12,439 nt of DNA from Solirubrobacteraceae bacterium (GTDB taxonomy: Bacteria; Actinomycetota; Thermoleophilia; Solirubrobacterales; Solirubrobacteraceae), in the NCBI GenBank assembly GCA_030043235.1, contig JASHYF010000176.1, forward strand, positions 1-12,439, read 5' to 3'. The notes below the pieces were generated by a model that did no database searches, had not been told where the DNA came from, and saw only the letters and a list, made by a program, of their open reading frames with translations. The position numbers and the translations under genes were made by a program. Shown here in pieces: positions 1-7,065 of this stretch (positions are counted from its first letter, which is position 1; the number at the start of each line of letters is the position of its first letter).

Positions 1-90
1 ATACCGGAGGAGGCGCCGGTGACGGCGACTACCCTGCCTCCGAGATCCCCCGTCGGGGGCGATGCGGCGACGGCCATGCGCCGAGCTTAG
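1..90 (+). CDS. Possible C-terminal tail of a gene cut by the left edge
   Basis: Frame 1 is open from base 1 to a TAG at 88-90. It would encode 29 residues beginning IPEEAPVTATTL and ending AMRRA. About three quarters of the codons end in G or C, as expected for a real gene here. In GC-rich DNA an open stretch this short is weak evidence, and no domain can be recognised. A weak hairpin followed by TTTT lies about 70 bases downstream, which would fit the end of an upstream transcript. It may equally be non-coding. Confidence 0.2.
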   Translation: MPEEAPVTATTLPPRSPVGGDAATAMRRA

Positions 91-302
91 CTGGCAGTGC
101 TCAGAGAGACCCCGGCGGCTGCCGATATCCGCATCACGACGGCGAACAACGCTCTTTCCGCCCCGCCGGCGGGTTTTATCCGGCGCTCACGCGGGCACGG
201 TAGAACTGACGCCGGGGGAAGGTAACCGCGTACAAGGCGTCGAACGAGCTACTGAGAACACGCCAAACGAACCCAGTATAGGACGAGCTTCATCGAGAAT
301 GG
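91..302. other. Leader/intergenic stretch without a supported gene
   Basis: With 1-90, this is the only stretch of about 300 bases without a convincing gene. A reading frame runs from an ATG at 62 straight into the sigma factor gene, but its first hundred residues are an Arg/Ser/Pro-rich translation with no domain. The sigma gene also has its own promoter downstream of that ATG, so the extension is very unlikely to be translated. The stretch holds a weak terminator-like hairpin at 158-178. Just upstream, at about 44-60, a C5-GTC-G5 hairpin has no T tract after it. No tRNA cloverleaf or known riboswitch was recognised. Confidence 0.5.
158..178 (+). terminator. Weak intrinsic terminator-like hairpin
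   Basis: CCGCC at 158-162 can pair with GGCGG at 168-172 around a 5-base loop. GTTTTAT follows at 173-179. The stem is only five base pairs, but the T tract is the clearest in this GC-rich stretch. It would end transcription arriving from a gene off the left edge. Confidence 0.35.
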
Positions 303-331
303 TTGACAACGCAACTATCGTGGCGTATAAT
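303..331 (+). promoter_or_regulatory. Perfect-consensus sigma-70 type promoter for the sigma factor gene
   Basis: TTGACA lies at 303-308 and TATAAT at 326-331, separated by exactly 17 bases (309-325). Both hexamers match the housekeeping consensus at all six positions and the spacing is optimal. The expected transcription start is near 338, giving a leader of about 27 bases before the ATG at 365. The promoter is aimed at the downstream sigma gene and is the strongest argument for that gene's start codon. Confidence 0.88.
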
Positions 332-364
332 TCCGACTCCAAGCATCGGATTAGAAGGACCGAC

Positions 365-1387
365 ATGCCAGACTCACCCACAGACACCACCACCACCATC
401 ACCCTCGACCCGGACACGGACGTGATCCTCGACCCAGAGGCCGAGGAGCTGCTCGCGGCATCCCCGGAGGGGGACGCCGAGCCTTCCGCTCCCGCCCCGG
501 AGCGGCTGGACAGCCCGATCGAGCGCGTGGATGAGGATCCCACCCACCACTACTCCGCCGACTCGTTCATCCCGGAGTCGGTCGACCAGCTGCTCGCGCA
601 CTCGCGCCGCTACCCGCTGCTCACGCCCGCCCAGGAGATCGAACTGGCCAAGCGCATCGAGCGCGGCGACCTGCACGCGAAGGAACTGCTGGTCAACTCC
701 AACCTGCGCCTGGTCGCATCCAACGCGCGGCGCTACCAGAACCAGGGCCTGCCCCTCGGCGACCTCGTGCAGGAGGGCATGCTGGGTCTGATCCGCGCGA
801 GCGAGAAGTTCGACTGGCGCAAGGGCTTTCGCTTCTCCACGTACGCGACGCTGTGGATCCGCCAGGCGATTCAGCGCGGCCTGGAGAACTCCGGGCGCAC
901 CATCCGCCTGCCCGTGCACGTCGCCCAGCGCTCACGCAAGGTCGGGCGCGTGGAGCGCGAGCTGTCCGTGCGCCTCGGCCGCGAGCCCACGCTCGAGGAG
1001 CTCGCCAAGGAGACGGGCCTGCCGCTCGACCAGGTGGAAGAGGTGCGCCACCAGCGCGCCGCGCTGGTGAGCCTCGACCAGCAGATCGGCGAGGACGGCG
1101 ACACCGCCCTCGGCGACCTCCTGCCCTCCGACGCGGAGGTGCCGGAGGAGACGGCCTGGGAAAACGAGCGCGAGCGCATCGTCCACCGCGCGATCTCACA
1201 GCTCCCGGAAACCGAGCGCAAGGTGCTGACGCTGCGCTTCGGCACCGGGCGCGAGGAGCCGCAGACGCTGACCGCGATCGGCAAGCGCCTCGGGTTCTCC
1301 GCCGAGCGGGCCTCGCAGCTGGAGCAGCGGGCGCTGAAGAAGCTCGCGGAGTCGCCGGAGCTGGCGGCGCTGCGCGAGGCAGCATAG
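365..1387 (+). CDS. RpoD-family (sigma-70 group) RNA polymerase sigma factor
   Basis: This 340-residue sigma factor would direct RNA polymerase core to promoters. An acidic, probably disordered N-terminus (1-64) is followed by region 1.2 (66-101, with YPLLTPAQEIELAKRIERGD). Region 2 spans about 105-185 and includes FRFSTYATLWIRQAIQRG and GRTIRLPVHV. Region 3 covers about 186-262, with the finger around SLDQQIGEDGD. Region 4 covers 263-330, with the helix-turn-helix at 301-326. It lacks the long region 1.1 of principal sigma factors, so it is more likely an alternative RpoD-like (group 2) sigma. The ATG at 365 is chosen because a perfect promoter ends at 331 and an AGAAGGA ribosome binding site sits at about 352-358. 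Oddities: in region 4.2 the arginines corresponding to E. coli R584 and R588 appear to be Ala313 and Ser317, and W433 and T440 of region 2.4 correspond to Leu and Gln. The gene stands alone between its promoter and a strong terminator. Confidence 0.95.
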   Translation: MPDSPTDTTTTITLDPDTDVILDPEAEELLAASPEGDAEPSAPAPERLDSPIERVDEDPTHHYSADSFIPESVDQLLAHSRRYPLLTPAQEIELAKRIERGDLHAKELLVNSNLRLVASNARRYQNQGLPLGDLVQEGMLGLIRASEKFDWRKGFRFSTYATLWIRQAIQRGLENSGRTIRLPVHVAQRSRKVGRVERELSVRLGREPTLEELAKETGLPLDQVEEVRHQRAALVSLDQQIGEDGDTALGDLLPSDAEVPEETAWENERERIVHRAISQLPETERKVLTLRFGTGREEPQTLTAIGKRLGFSAERASQLEQRALKKLAESPELAALREAA

Positions 1388-1410
1388 ACGTAGCCCACCC
1401 TCCCCCCTCC

Positions 1411-1455
1411 AGCAAGGCCCCGATCGGACGGTTCGACCGGGGCCTTGCTGTTCTT
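1411..1455 (+). terminator. Strong intrinsic terminator after the sigma factor gene
   Basis: An 11-base arm, AGCAAGGCCCC (1411-1421), pairs perfectly with GGGGCCTTGCT (1439-1449). Additional partial pairing occurs inside the 17-base loop. GTTCTT follows at 1450-1455. It begins 24 bases after the sigma stop codon and isolates that gene from the downstream oxygenase unit. Confidence 0.9.
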
Positions 1456-1519
1456 CCCCGCGCCGAAGCTCGCGATCGGCGAGCGCGCCGAGGCACTAGC
1501 CCCCTCAAAAACTTCCGAC

Positions 1520-1525
1520 TAGCAT
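1520..1525 (+). promoter_or_regulatory. Possible -10 element (TAGCAT) for a leaderless oxygenase transcript
   Basis: TAGCAT fits TAnnnT and lies seven bases before an in-frame GTG at 1533. It overlaps the longer-frame ATG at 1524. If it is a real -10 element, translation would start at GTG 1533 rather than at ATG 1524. No convincing -35 was seen. Confidence 0.35.
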
Positions 1526-2372
1526 GCGGGCCGTGACGGGCGGGTCACAGAAGTCGCTGTGGGAGCGCACCGTGGAGCTGACGATCGCACTCGGCGAACG
1601 CATCCTCGCGCCGGTGGAGCGCTTCATCGGCGAGCGTTCGCTGGTGGGCGACGCGACCTTCTTCCCGCTCGAGCGCTTCCCGTGGGTGGCGCACGTGGAG
1701 GACAACTGGACGGTGATCCGCGAGGAGGCCGAGCGGCTGCTGGAGGAGCAGGCGGAGCTGCCGAACTTCCAGGACATCTCCAGGGACCAGGTGGAGATCA
1801 CCGCCGACGACCGCTGGAAGACGTTCTTCCTGTACGGATACGGCTTCGAAGCGAAGCTCGGCGTGCAGATGTGCCCGCGCACCGCGGCGCTGATGCGCGA
1901 GATCCCGGGGATGACCACGGCGATGATCTCGATCCTCTCGCCGCGCAAGCACATCCTCGACCACCGCGGCCCCTACAAGGGCGTGCTGCGCTACCACCTC
2001 GGGCTGGTCGTGCCGGCGGACGCACGGTCGTGCCGCATCCGCGTGGGCGAGGACGTCCGCCACTGGGAGGAGGGCAAGAGCATGATCTTCGACGACACCT
2101 TCAACCACGAGGTGTGGAACGACACCGACGAGACGCGCGTGGTGCTGTTCGTGGACGTGCTGCGCCCGCTGCCGTTCCCCGAGTCGGCGATCAACAGGGC
2201 GATCATCAGGGCGATCGGCTACTCTCCGTTCGTGCTCGACGCCAGGCGCAACCAGGAAGCCTGGGAACGGCGCTACCTGGAGCGCAAGCGTGCGCGCGAG
2301 AGCGCCGCGGCCGCGGGCAGCGGCGGGCACGGCGAGACGCAGCCCAGCCCTGCCGGGCACACGACCGCCTGA
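1524..2372 (+). CDS. Aspartyl/asparaginyl beta-hydroxylase-like 2-oxoglutarate dioxygenase
   Basis: This 282-residue protein of the Asp/Asn beta-hydroxylase family (cupin-like fold, Fe(II)/2-oxoglutarate dependent) resembles AspH and LpxO relatives. The core runs from about residue 75 to 215. It contains DHRGPYKG with His147, RYHLGL with His158, and FDDTFNHEVWND with His195, followed by TRVVLF with Arg205. In AspH two histidines bind iron and an arginine ten residues after the second one binds 2-oxoglutarate; His147, His195 and Arg205 match that pattern and spacing. An N-terminal helical part (about 10-80) and a charged C-terminal tail flank the core. There is no signal peptide. The substrate (a protein side chain, a peptide or a lipid acyl chain) cannot be told from sequence. 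The start is uncertain: ATG 1524 has no Shine-Dalgarno, and GTG 1533 is three codons downstream behind a -10-like hexamer. A small unknown gene follows 6 bases after its stop. Confidence 0.88.
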   Translation: MRAVTGGSQKSLWERTVELTIALGERILAPVERFIGERSLVGDATFFPLERFPWVAHVEDNWTVIREEAERLLEEQAELPNFQDISRDQVEITADDRWKTFFLYGYGFEAKLGVQMCPRTAALMREIPGMTTAMISILSPRKHILDHRGPYKGVLRYHLGLVVPADARSCRIRVGEDVRHWEEGKSMIFDDTFNHEVWNDTDETRVVLFVDVLRPLPFPESAINRAIIRAIGYSPFVLDARRNQEAWERRYLERKRARESAAAAGSGGHGETQPSPAGHTTA

Positions 2373-2378
2373 TCGCCG

Positions 2379-2729
2379 ATGTCCGCGCCCGAAGAGGAAC
2401 GTGACGTCGCCGAGCTGGCGCGCGCGGCGGCGGCGCCGTTCCTCGACGAGCTCTACGCGAGGCTCACCGTCACGCTCCGCGACCCCGATCGAATGGCCAT
2501 CGAAAGCGCGCTGCTGAAGGCCTTCCTGGGCGGCATGCAGGCCGGCAGCGGCGAGACCGCGGAGGCCGTTCTCGAGCAGCGCGGCCAGCCGAGGCTCGGC
2601 TTCTACGGAGCGCCGATGCGCCCGTCCACGGATGAGGAGCTGCCGATCCCCCATCTGGACCCGTGGGCCGAGCGCTACGGCACGGGCGCCCCTAGCGGCA
2701 GCGGCAGCTCGCGCAACGATCGGAAGTAG
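2379..2729 (+). CDS. Small hypothetical protein, co-transcribed with the oxygenase
   Basis: This 116-residue protein matches no family I recognise. Residues 5-60 look helical and Ala/Leu/Glu-rich (ELARAAAAPFLDELYARL). A middle part carries Gly/Pro turns, and the C-terminal 40 residues are Pro/Gly/Ser-rich and probably disordered (PHLDPWAERYG, then GSGSSRNDRK). There are no membrane segments, cysteine clusters or obvious catalytic motif. Its ATG lies 6 bases after the oxygenase stop, without a clear ribosome binding site, so translational coupling is likely and a role alongside the oxygenase is plausible. G/C-ending codons predominate, supporting real coding. Confidence 0.7.
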   Translation: MSAPEEERDVAELARAAAAPFLDELYARLTVTLRDPDRMAIESALLKAFLGGMQAGSGETAEAVLEQRGQPRLGFYGAPMRPSTDEELPIPHLDPWAERYGTGAPSGSGSSRNDRK

Positions 2730-2730
2730 G

Positions 2731-2758
2731 GCCAGCGAGGGCGCCGGCGCGCTCCGGC
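2731..2758. terminator. GC-rich hairpin between convergent genes
   Basis: The 39-base gap between the small gene (+) and the ccdA-like gene (-) contains the palindrome GCGCCGGCGC (2741-2750). It is flanked by GCCAGC (2731-2736), which can pair with GCT and GGC in 2751-2758. There is no T tract on either side. It could serve as a bidirectional terminator. Confidence 0.3.
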
Positions 2759-2768
2759 TAGACGGAAG

Positions 2769-3542
2769 CTAGACGCTCGACACGCTGAGGCCGGTGCCCT
2801 GCAGCAGCGTGTTGGCCTTCGCGTTCAGCACGGTGAACTCGCCCGTGAGGATGAGCACGCCGAGTGCGATCATGACGACCCCGCCGACCGCGATGACCAC
2901 AGGAAAATGGCGCTTGACGATGGCCAGCGCGCCCATCATGCGCTCGAACGCGAGCGCGATCGCGAGGAACGGGATCGCGAGGCCAGCGGAATAGAAGGCC
3001 AGCAGCAGCGCGCCGTGCGCGGCCGAGCTGGAGATGGCGGCCTGCGTGAGGATCGCGCCGAGGGTGATGCTCGTGCAGGGCGTCCACGCGATCGCGAAGG
3101 CCGCGCCGGCGACGAGCGGGCCGCCGCGCCCAGCCAGGCGCAGCAGCGACTGCGAATGCCACTCGCGGTTCAAAAGGCGCACGAACGGCGTGGCGAGGAA
3201 GGCCACGCCCATCAGTACGATCAGCACGCCGCCGACGCGCTCGAGCGTCAGTTTGTGGGTGGCGAGCGAGGAGCCGATGGCGGTGGCGCTCAGCCCGAGC
3301 AGGATGAAAATGGCCGAGAAGCTCGCGATGAACAGCAGGCTGGGCACGAGCACCCGGCGCGCTCCCACGCCCTCGCGCAGATCCGCCGGCGTGACCCCGA
3401 TGACCGTCGACAGGTAGCCGGGCACGAGCGGCAGGACGCACGGCGAGAGGAACGACACGAGCCCGGCGGCCAGCGCGACCGGTATGCCGACGCCGGTGGC
3501 GGCGTCGGAGGTGCTCGCGAGAAGCGACGGCAGCGCGCTCAT
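2769..3542 (-). CDS. ccdA: CcdA-type cytochrome c biogenesis / thiol-disulfide transport membrane protein
   Basis: This 257-residue, six-helix membrane protein belongs to the CcdA/DsbD transmembrane family, which carries reducing equivalents from cytoplasmic thioredoxin across the membrane. Helices lie at about 18-45, 65-92, 102-122, 142-168, 175-200 and 213-236. The two redox cysteines are Cys35 in FLSPCVLPLVPGYL and Cys156 in AWTPCTSITLGAIL, each beside the conserved proline as in the family. The length is typical of stand-alone CcdA. The ATG at 3542 overlaps the stop of the YceH gene by four bases (ATGA), so it is probably translated by coupling. No ResB/ResC, thioredoxin-like or cytochrome partner lies in the window, so its electron acceptor is unknown. 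Cytochrome c maturation is one possibility and general extracytoplasmic disulfide reduction another. Confidence 0.92.
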   Translation of the reverse strand: MSALPSLLASTSDAATGVGIPVALAAGLVSFLSPCVLPLVPGYLSTVIGVTPADLREGVGARRVLVPSLLFIASFSAIFILLGLSATAIGSSLATHKLTLERVGGVLIVLMGVAFLATPFVRLLNREWHSQSLLRLAGRGGPLVAGAAFAIAWTPCTSITLGAILTQAAISSSAAHGALLLAFYSAGLAIPFLAIALAFERMMGALAIVKRHFPVVIAVGGVVMIALGVLILTGEFTVLNAKANTLLQGTGLSVSSV

Positions 3543-4315
3543 GGTTGGACGGGATCGCGCATCGGCGCGCGCTGGGCGGCTCGCAGCTCGGTCACTTCGC
3601 GCTCGAGGCGCGCCACGCGCTCGCACAGCTCGGCCCACTCGGCGAGTGCCGGCACGCTCTGCTCTGGTCCACCGGACTGGCCGTTGGCCGGCGCGCCGCC
3701 GCTGAGGCCCGCCACCCTGCTCGCGTCGTCTTCCTCGCTCCCGGGGCCCTCCTCGCGCCCGTTGCCTTCCCCGTCGGCACCAGCCTCCCCTCCATGCCCG
3801 GCGGGGACCGCGGCCGGCGCCTGCTGCTGCGCCTGCAGCAGCTGTGCGTAGCGCTCCTCCTTGTGCCCAGGCCGGCGCTCCAGCCGCGCCACCAGCTCGC
3901 GCTCGATCAGGCGGCCGAGCGTGTCGTGCACGCCGGCCAGGTCCGCGAACGAGTGCATGCGCTCCGTGCGCTGCTTGAGCTCGCCCGGCGTCTGCGCCCC
4001 GCGCAGCATGAGCACGCACATCACCGCCTGCTCGTCGGCGCTCATCGGCAGCGCGTCGGCGAGCAGGTGGCGATACTTGGCCGCGCGGCTGCCGGCTCCG
4101 CTGGCCAGCCGCACGAAGCCGCGGCGCTCGAGACGGTGCAGCGCGTCGCGGATGACGGCCTCGTCGTACTCGACCACGGGGTCGCGGTTGGTCGACTGGT
4201 TGCACGCCAGCCGCAACGCGTTCAGCGACAGCGGGTAGACGTCGGGCGTGGTGCGCTGCTTCTCCATGAGGCAGCCGAGCACCCTCACCTCGCTTGCGCC
4301 GAGATCGAAGCTCAT
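3539..4315 (-). CDS. YceH/DUF480 family winged-helix protein
   Basis: This 258-residue protein contains the full YceH (DUF480) core of two tandem winged-helix domains. Domain one (about 1-85) has LGASEVRVLGCLMEKQRTTP, YPLSLNAL and ACNQSTNRDPV. Domain two (about 88-160) has LMLRGAQTPGELKQRTERM, and RRPGHKEERYAQLL closes it. A low-complexity Ala/Gly/Glu linker follows (about 161-222), and then a short coiled coil (223-248, with CERVARLEREVTELR), as at the end of E. coli YceH. The molecular function of the family is not established; the fold suggests nucleic-acid binding. ATG 4315 is preferred over the frame's ATG at 4348 because the family begins a few residues before the EVRVLGCL motif, and because TACGCT sits 7 bases upstream. 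The ccdA-like gene overlaps its end by four bases. Confidence 0.93.
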   Translation of the reverse strand: MSFDLGASEVRVLGCLMEKQRTTPDVYPLSLNALRLACNQSTNRDPVVEYDEAVIRDALHRLERRGFVRLASGAGSRAAKYRHLLADALPMSADEQAVMCVLMLRGAQTPGELKQRTERMHSFADLAGVHDTLGRLIERELVARLERRPGHKEERYAQLLQAQQQAPAAVPAGHGGEAGADGEGNGREEGPGSEEDDASRVAGLSGGAPANGQSGGPEQSVPALAEWAELCERVARLEREVTELRAAQRAPMRDPVQP

Positions 4316-4322
4316 CGACGTG

Positions 4323-4328
4323 AGCGTA
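4323..4328 (-). promoter_or_regulatory. -10 element (TACGCT) of a probable leaderless yceH transcript
   Basis: On the minus strand TACGCT is followed by exactly 7 bases and then the ATG at 4315. No Shine-Dalgarno sequence is present in that gap. A perfect 6-base inverted repeat covers the region where the -35 would lie. Confidence 0.5.
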
Positions 4329-4334
4329 ACCCAA

Positions 4335-4360
4335 CCGGACCGCCACACCGTCCGGCCGGA
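4335..4360. promoter_or_regulatory. Inverted repeats in the divergent yceH/ABC exporter control region
   Basis: CCGGAC (4335-4340) and GTCCGG (4350-4355) form a perfect inverted repeat with a 9-base spacer. The second arm overlaps a 10-base palindrome, TCCGGCCGGA (4351-4360). The repeat lies in the 136-base gap between divergently transcribed genes and over the presumed -35 region of the yceH promoter, a usual position for an operator. No regulator is encoded next to it apart from YceH itself. Confidence 0.35.
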
Positions 4361-4418
4361 GCCCGCTCGTTCCGCTCGAGCAGCGACTCTGTGGCGCGGG
4401 CGCGCCGCTAGAGCGAAG

Positions 4419-4445
4419 TTGTCAGCCGCGACTTCGGGCTAGAGT
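4419..4445 (+). promoter_or_regulatory. Promoter of a probable leaderless ABC exporter transcript
   Basis: TTGTCA (4419-4424) and TAGAGT (4440-4445) are separated by 15 bases, a short spacer. TAGAGT ends six bases before the GTG start at 4452, so transcription would begin at or next to the start codon. No ribosome binding site lies between them. Confidence 0.5.
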
Positions 4446-4451
4446 CAGTGC

Positions 4452-6311
4452 GTGAGCGCCCAGCCCTTCGCCCAGGGACACGACGGCGGCGAAGGTCGGC
4501 GCCGCCAGCGCCAACCGCTGCGCCCGGAGGACATTCCCGACGGGGCGGGTGGGCACGTATCCCTGCGGCGCATCGGCAGGCTGTTCATCCCCTACCGGCT
4601 GCGCCTCGGCAGCCTGCTCGGCCTGATCGTGCTCGGCTCGGTGCTGAGCGTCGCGCAGCCGTTCCTGCTGCGCGAAGCTGTGGACGGCGGCATCGTCAAG
4701 CACAACCTCACGCTGCTGAGCTGGGTGGTGGGCGGCATGATCGCGCTGGCGATCATCAACGGCGTGATCGGCGTGGCGCAGACGTGGATCTCGAACCAGG
4801 TGGGCCAGCGTGTGATGCACGACCTGCGCGCGGCGGTGTTCGCGCACCTGCAGCGCATGTCGCTGGCGTTCTTCACGCGCACGCGCTCGGGCGAGGTGCA
4901 GGCGCGCATCGCGTATGACATCGGCGGCATCGACAGCGTCGTCACGAGCACCGCCACCTCGACGGTGTCGACGGTCGCGACGGTGACCGCGACGGTCGCG
5001 GCGATGTTCGCGCTCAGCTGGCGGCTGACGGTGTTCTCGCTGATCCTGCTGCCGTTCTTCGTGTGGCTGACGCGCCGGGTGGGCAACGAGCGCCGGCGCA
5101 TCCAGGCGGTCACGCAGGGGCGCCTGGCGGACATGTCGACGCTGGTGTCCGAGTCGCTGTCGGTGTCGGGGATCCTGCTGGGCAAGACGATGGGCCGCTC
5201 GCGCGAGCTGGCCGAGCGCTTCGCGGCGGAATCGAGCGAGGTGGCCGACTTGGAGGTGCGCTCGCGCATGGCCGGGCGCTGGCGCATGTCCTCGGTGCAG
5301 ATGGCCTTCGCGATCATGCCCGCGGCGATCTACTGGTATGCGGGCTTCAACATCGTGTACGGCCACCATCCGATCTCGATCGGCACGGTCGTCGCCTTCA
5401 CCACGTTGCAGACGCGCCTGCTGTTCCCGATGCAGCAGTTGTTGGGCGTGGGACTGGAAGCGCAGACCTCGCTGGCGCTGTTCGCGCGCATCTTCGAGTA
5501 CCTGGACGCGCCGATCGACATCGTCGAGCGCCCGGGCGCGCGCGCCTTCGGCGACGTGAGGGGCGAGGTGAGCATGGAGGACGTGTGGTTTCGCTATGCC
5601 CCGGGCTCGCCGTGGACGCTGCGGGAGATCAACGCCGAGATGGCGCCCGGCACGCGCACGGCGCTGGTGGGCGAGACCGGCGCCGGCAAGACCACGCTCG
5701 CCTACCTGGTGGCGCGACTGTACGAGCCCCAGCGCGGGGCGGTGCGCATCGACGGCGTGGACGTGCGCGACGCGACCATGGAGTCGCTGGCGGCGACCGT
5801 GGGGCTGGTCTCGCAGGAGACCTACCTGTTCAACGCGTCGATTCGCGAGAACCTGCGCTTCGCCAACCCGCAGGCGAGCGATGAGGAGATAGAAGAGGCG
5901 GCTCGCGCGGCGCAGATTCACGGCCTGATCTCCTCGCTTCCGGACGGCTACGAGACGCCGGTGGGCGAGCGCGGATACCGCTTCTCGGGCGGGGAGAAGC
6001 AGCGCATCGCGATCGCGCGCACGATCCTGCGCAACCCGCCGGTGCTGGTCCTCGACGAGGCGACCTCCTCGCTGGACAACGAGACCGAGCGCGCGGTTCA
6101 GCAGGCGCTCGACGAGCTGGCCCGCGGGCGCACCACGATCGCGATCGCCCACCGCCTGTCCACCATCCGCGACGCCGACCAGATCCTGGTGCTGGACGCC
6201 GGGCGCATCGTCGAGCGCGGCACGCACGAGGAGCTCGTGCAGCTGGGCGGACGCTACGCGGCATTGCTCAGCGGCGCGAGTGTCGGGGAGGAGCCGGTCG
6301 TCTCGTCTTAG
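4452..6311 (+). CDS. ABC transporter half-exporter (fused membrane and ATPase domains)
   Basis: This 619-residue type-I ABC exporter resembles MsbA/LmrA-style multidrug or lipid half-transporters and would act as a homodimer or a heterodimer. A basic, disordered N-terminus (1-36) precedes six membrane helices within about 50-330. The nucleotide-binding domain (about 372-605) has Walker [10 protein letters not shown] (407-415), Q-loop Gln455 in LVSQETYLF, signature FSGGEKQR (511-518; FSGGE rather than LSGGQ), Walker B VLVLDE (531-536) with the catalytic Glu536, the D-loop SSLD and H-loop His567 in IAHRLST. All catalytic residues for a functional ATPase are present, so a homodimer is possible. 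The substrate cannot be predicted. The GTG start at 4452 is chosen because the frame opens there just behind a -10-like TAGAGT. The stop TAG (6309-6311) overlaps the stop of the convergent methyltransferase. Confidence 0.95.
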   Translation: MSAQPFAQGHDGGEGRRRQRQPLRPEDIPDGAGGHVSLRRIGRLFIPYRLRLGSLLGLIVLGSVLSVAQPFLLREAVDGGIVKHNLTLLSWVVGGMIALAIINGVIGVAQTWISNQVGQRVMHDLRAAVFAHLQRMSLAFFTRTRSGEVQARIAYDIGGIDSVVTSTATSTVSTVATVTATVAAMFALSWRLTVFSLILLPFFVWLTRRVGNERRRIQAVTQGRLADMSTLVSESLSVSGILLGKTMGRSRELAERFAAESSEVADLEVRSRMAGRWRMSSVQMAFAIMPAAIYWYAGFNIVYGHHPISIGTVVAFTTLQTRLLFPMQQLLGVGLEAQTSLALFARIFEYLDAPIDIVERPGARAFGDVRGEVSMEDVWFRYAPGSPWTLREINAEMAPGTRTALVGETGAGKTTLAYLVARLYEPQRGAVRIDGVDVRDATMESLAATVGLVSQETYLFNASIRENLRFANPQASDEEIEEAARAAQIHGLISSLPDGYETPVGERGYRFSGGEKQRIAIARTILRNPPVLVLDEATSSLDNETERAVQQALDELARGRTTIAIAHRLSTIRDADQILVLDAGRIVERGTHEELVQLGGRYAALLSGASVGEEPVVSS

Positions 6312-7057
6312 GCGACGCCGTCGATGTTCAAGCGCACGTAGTCGACGGTGACGGGCTGCTCGAGCAGTGCGAGCACCTCGTCCATGAACGACTCGCGCAG
6401 CTCCCCGGGCAGCTGCTGCACGTGCGGGCCGAGCACGATCGTGGAGAGGAACTCGCGTGGCGCCTCGGGCTGGCGCGGCGCGGGCGTGAGCCAGCAGCGC
6501 GCCTGCGCGAAGCCGCCGGCGAGCAGGCGCTCGCGCGTTCGCTCGGGCCCGGCGTAGTTCCACGGCGGCTGCCAGTCACGGAAGCTGCGCGCGTAGGGTT
6601 CGCGGGCGAGCACCGTGCGCACCCTGCCGCGCAGGATCTCGATGTTGCCCTCTCCCCCGCACTGCGCGACCAGCCTTCCGCCGGGGCGCAGCGCGGCGCG
6701 CAGGCGCGCGAACAGCCGCTGGTGATCGGCGATCCAGTGGAAGGTGGCGGTCGAGAGGATCGCGTCCACGGGCTTCTCCAGCTCGAGCGCGAGCAGGTCG
6801 GCGACGCGCAGGTCGGCGTCCGGCCCGAGCCGGGCGCGCGCGGCGTCGATCATCGAGGGCGACTCGTCCACGGCGATCACGTGCCCGTGCGGCAGTCGCT
6901 CGATCAGCGCCGCGGTCACGCGCCCGGACCCGCAGCCGGCGTCGAGCACCGTCTCCTCGCCGCTCAGCTCCAGTCGCTCGAGCACCTCGAGCGCGAGCGC
7001 CTCCATGGTGGCGGAGATGCGGTCGTAGCTCGCGCCGTCCCACTCGCGTACTGGCAT
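6308..7057 (-). CDS. Class I SAM-dependent methyltransferase, trans-aconitate methyltransferase-like
   Basis: This 249-residue Rossmann-fold methyltransferase shows motif [13 protein letters not shown] (37-48), the acidic VDES after strand two (63-66), [14 protein letters not shown] (103-116) and [16 protein letters not shown] (123-138). The WDGASYDR start, the FHWI-DH motif and the overall size resemble trans-aconitate 2-methyltransferase (Tam) and related small-molecule enzymes. Substrate assignment is only suggestive. There is no NPPY/DPPY motif, so it is not an amino-methylating DNA methyltransferase. ATG 7057 is preferred over an upstream in-frame start at 7177 because the extension lies inside the preceding gene and the family begins near WDG. 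TAGCTT lies 8 bases upstream and no Shine-Dalgarno is seen. It begins 29 bases after the TPR/nuclease gene. Its TAA (6308-6310) overlaps the stop of the ABC gene on the other strand. Confidence 0.9.
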   Translation of the reverse strand: MPVREWDGASYDRISATMEALALEVLERLELSGEETVLDAGCGSGRVTAALIERLPHGHVIAVDESPSMIDAARARLGPDADLRVADLLALELEKPVDAILSTATFHWIADHQRLFARLRAALRPGGRLVAQCGGEGNIEILRGRVRTVLAREPYARSFRDWQPPWNYAGPERTRERLLAGGFAQARCWLTPAPRQPEAPREFLSTIVLGPHVQQLPGELRESFMDEVLALLEQPVTVDYVRLNIDGVA

Positions 7058-7065
7058 ACGTCTGT

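Noticed and set aside
62..364. An N-terminal extension of the sigma factor frame starting at ATG 62
   Set aside because: A perfect promoter (303-331) and a ribosome binding site lie inside it, and its translation is Arg/Ser/Pro-rich with no sigma region.
1425..1440. A tRNA T-arm-like GGTTCGACC
   Set aside because: It lies in the loop of the sigma gene terminator, and no acceptor, D-arm or anticodon stem can be drawn around it.
4422..6563. A 713-residue minus-strand open frame across the ABC exporter gene
   Set aside because: The translation is Arg/His/Ala-rich repetitive sequence with no domain, and the plus strand has a complete ABC exporter with all motifs.
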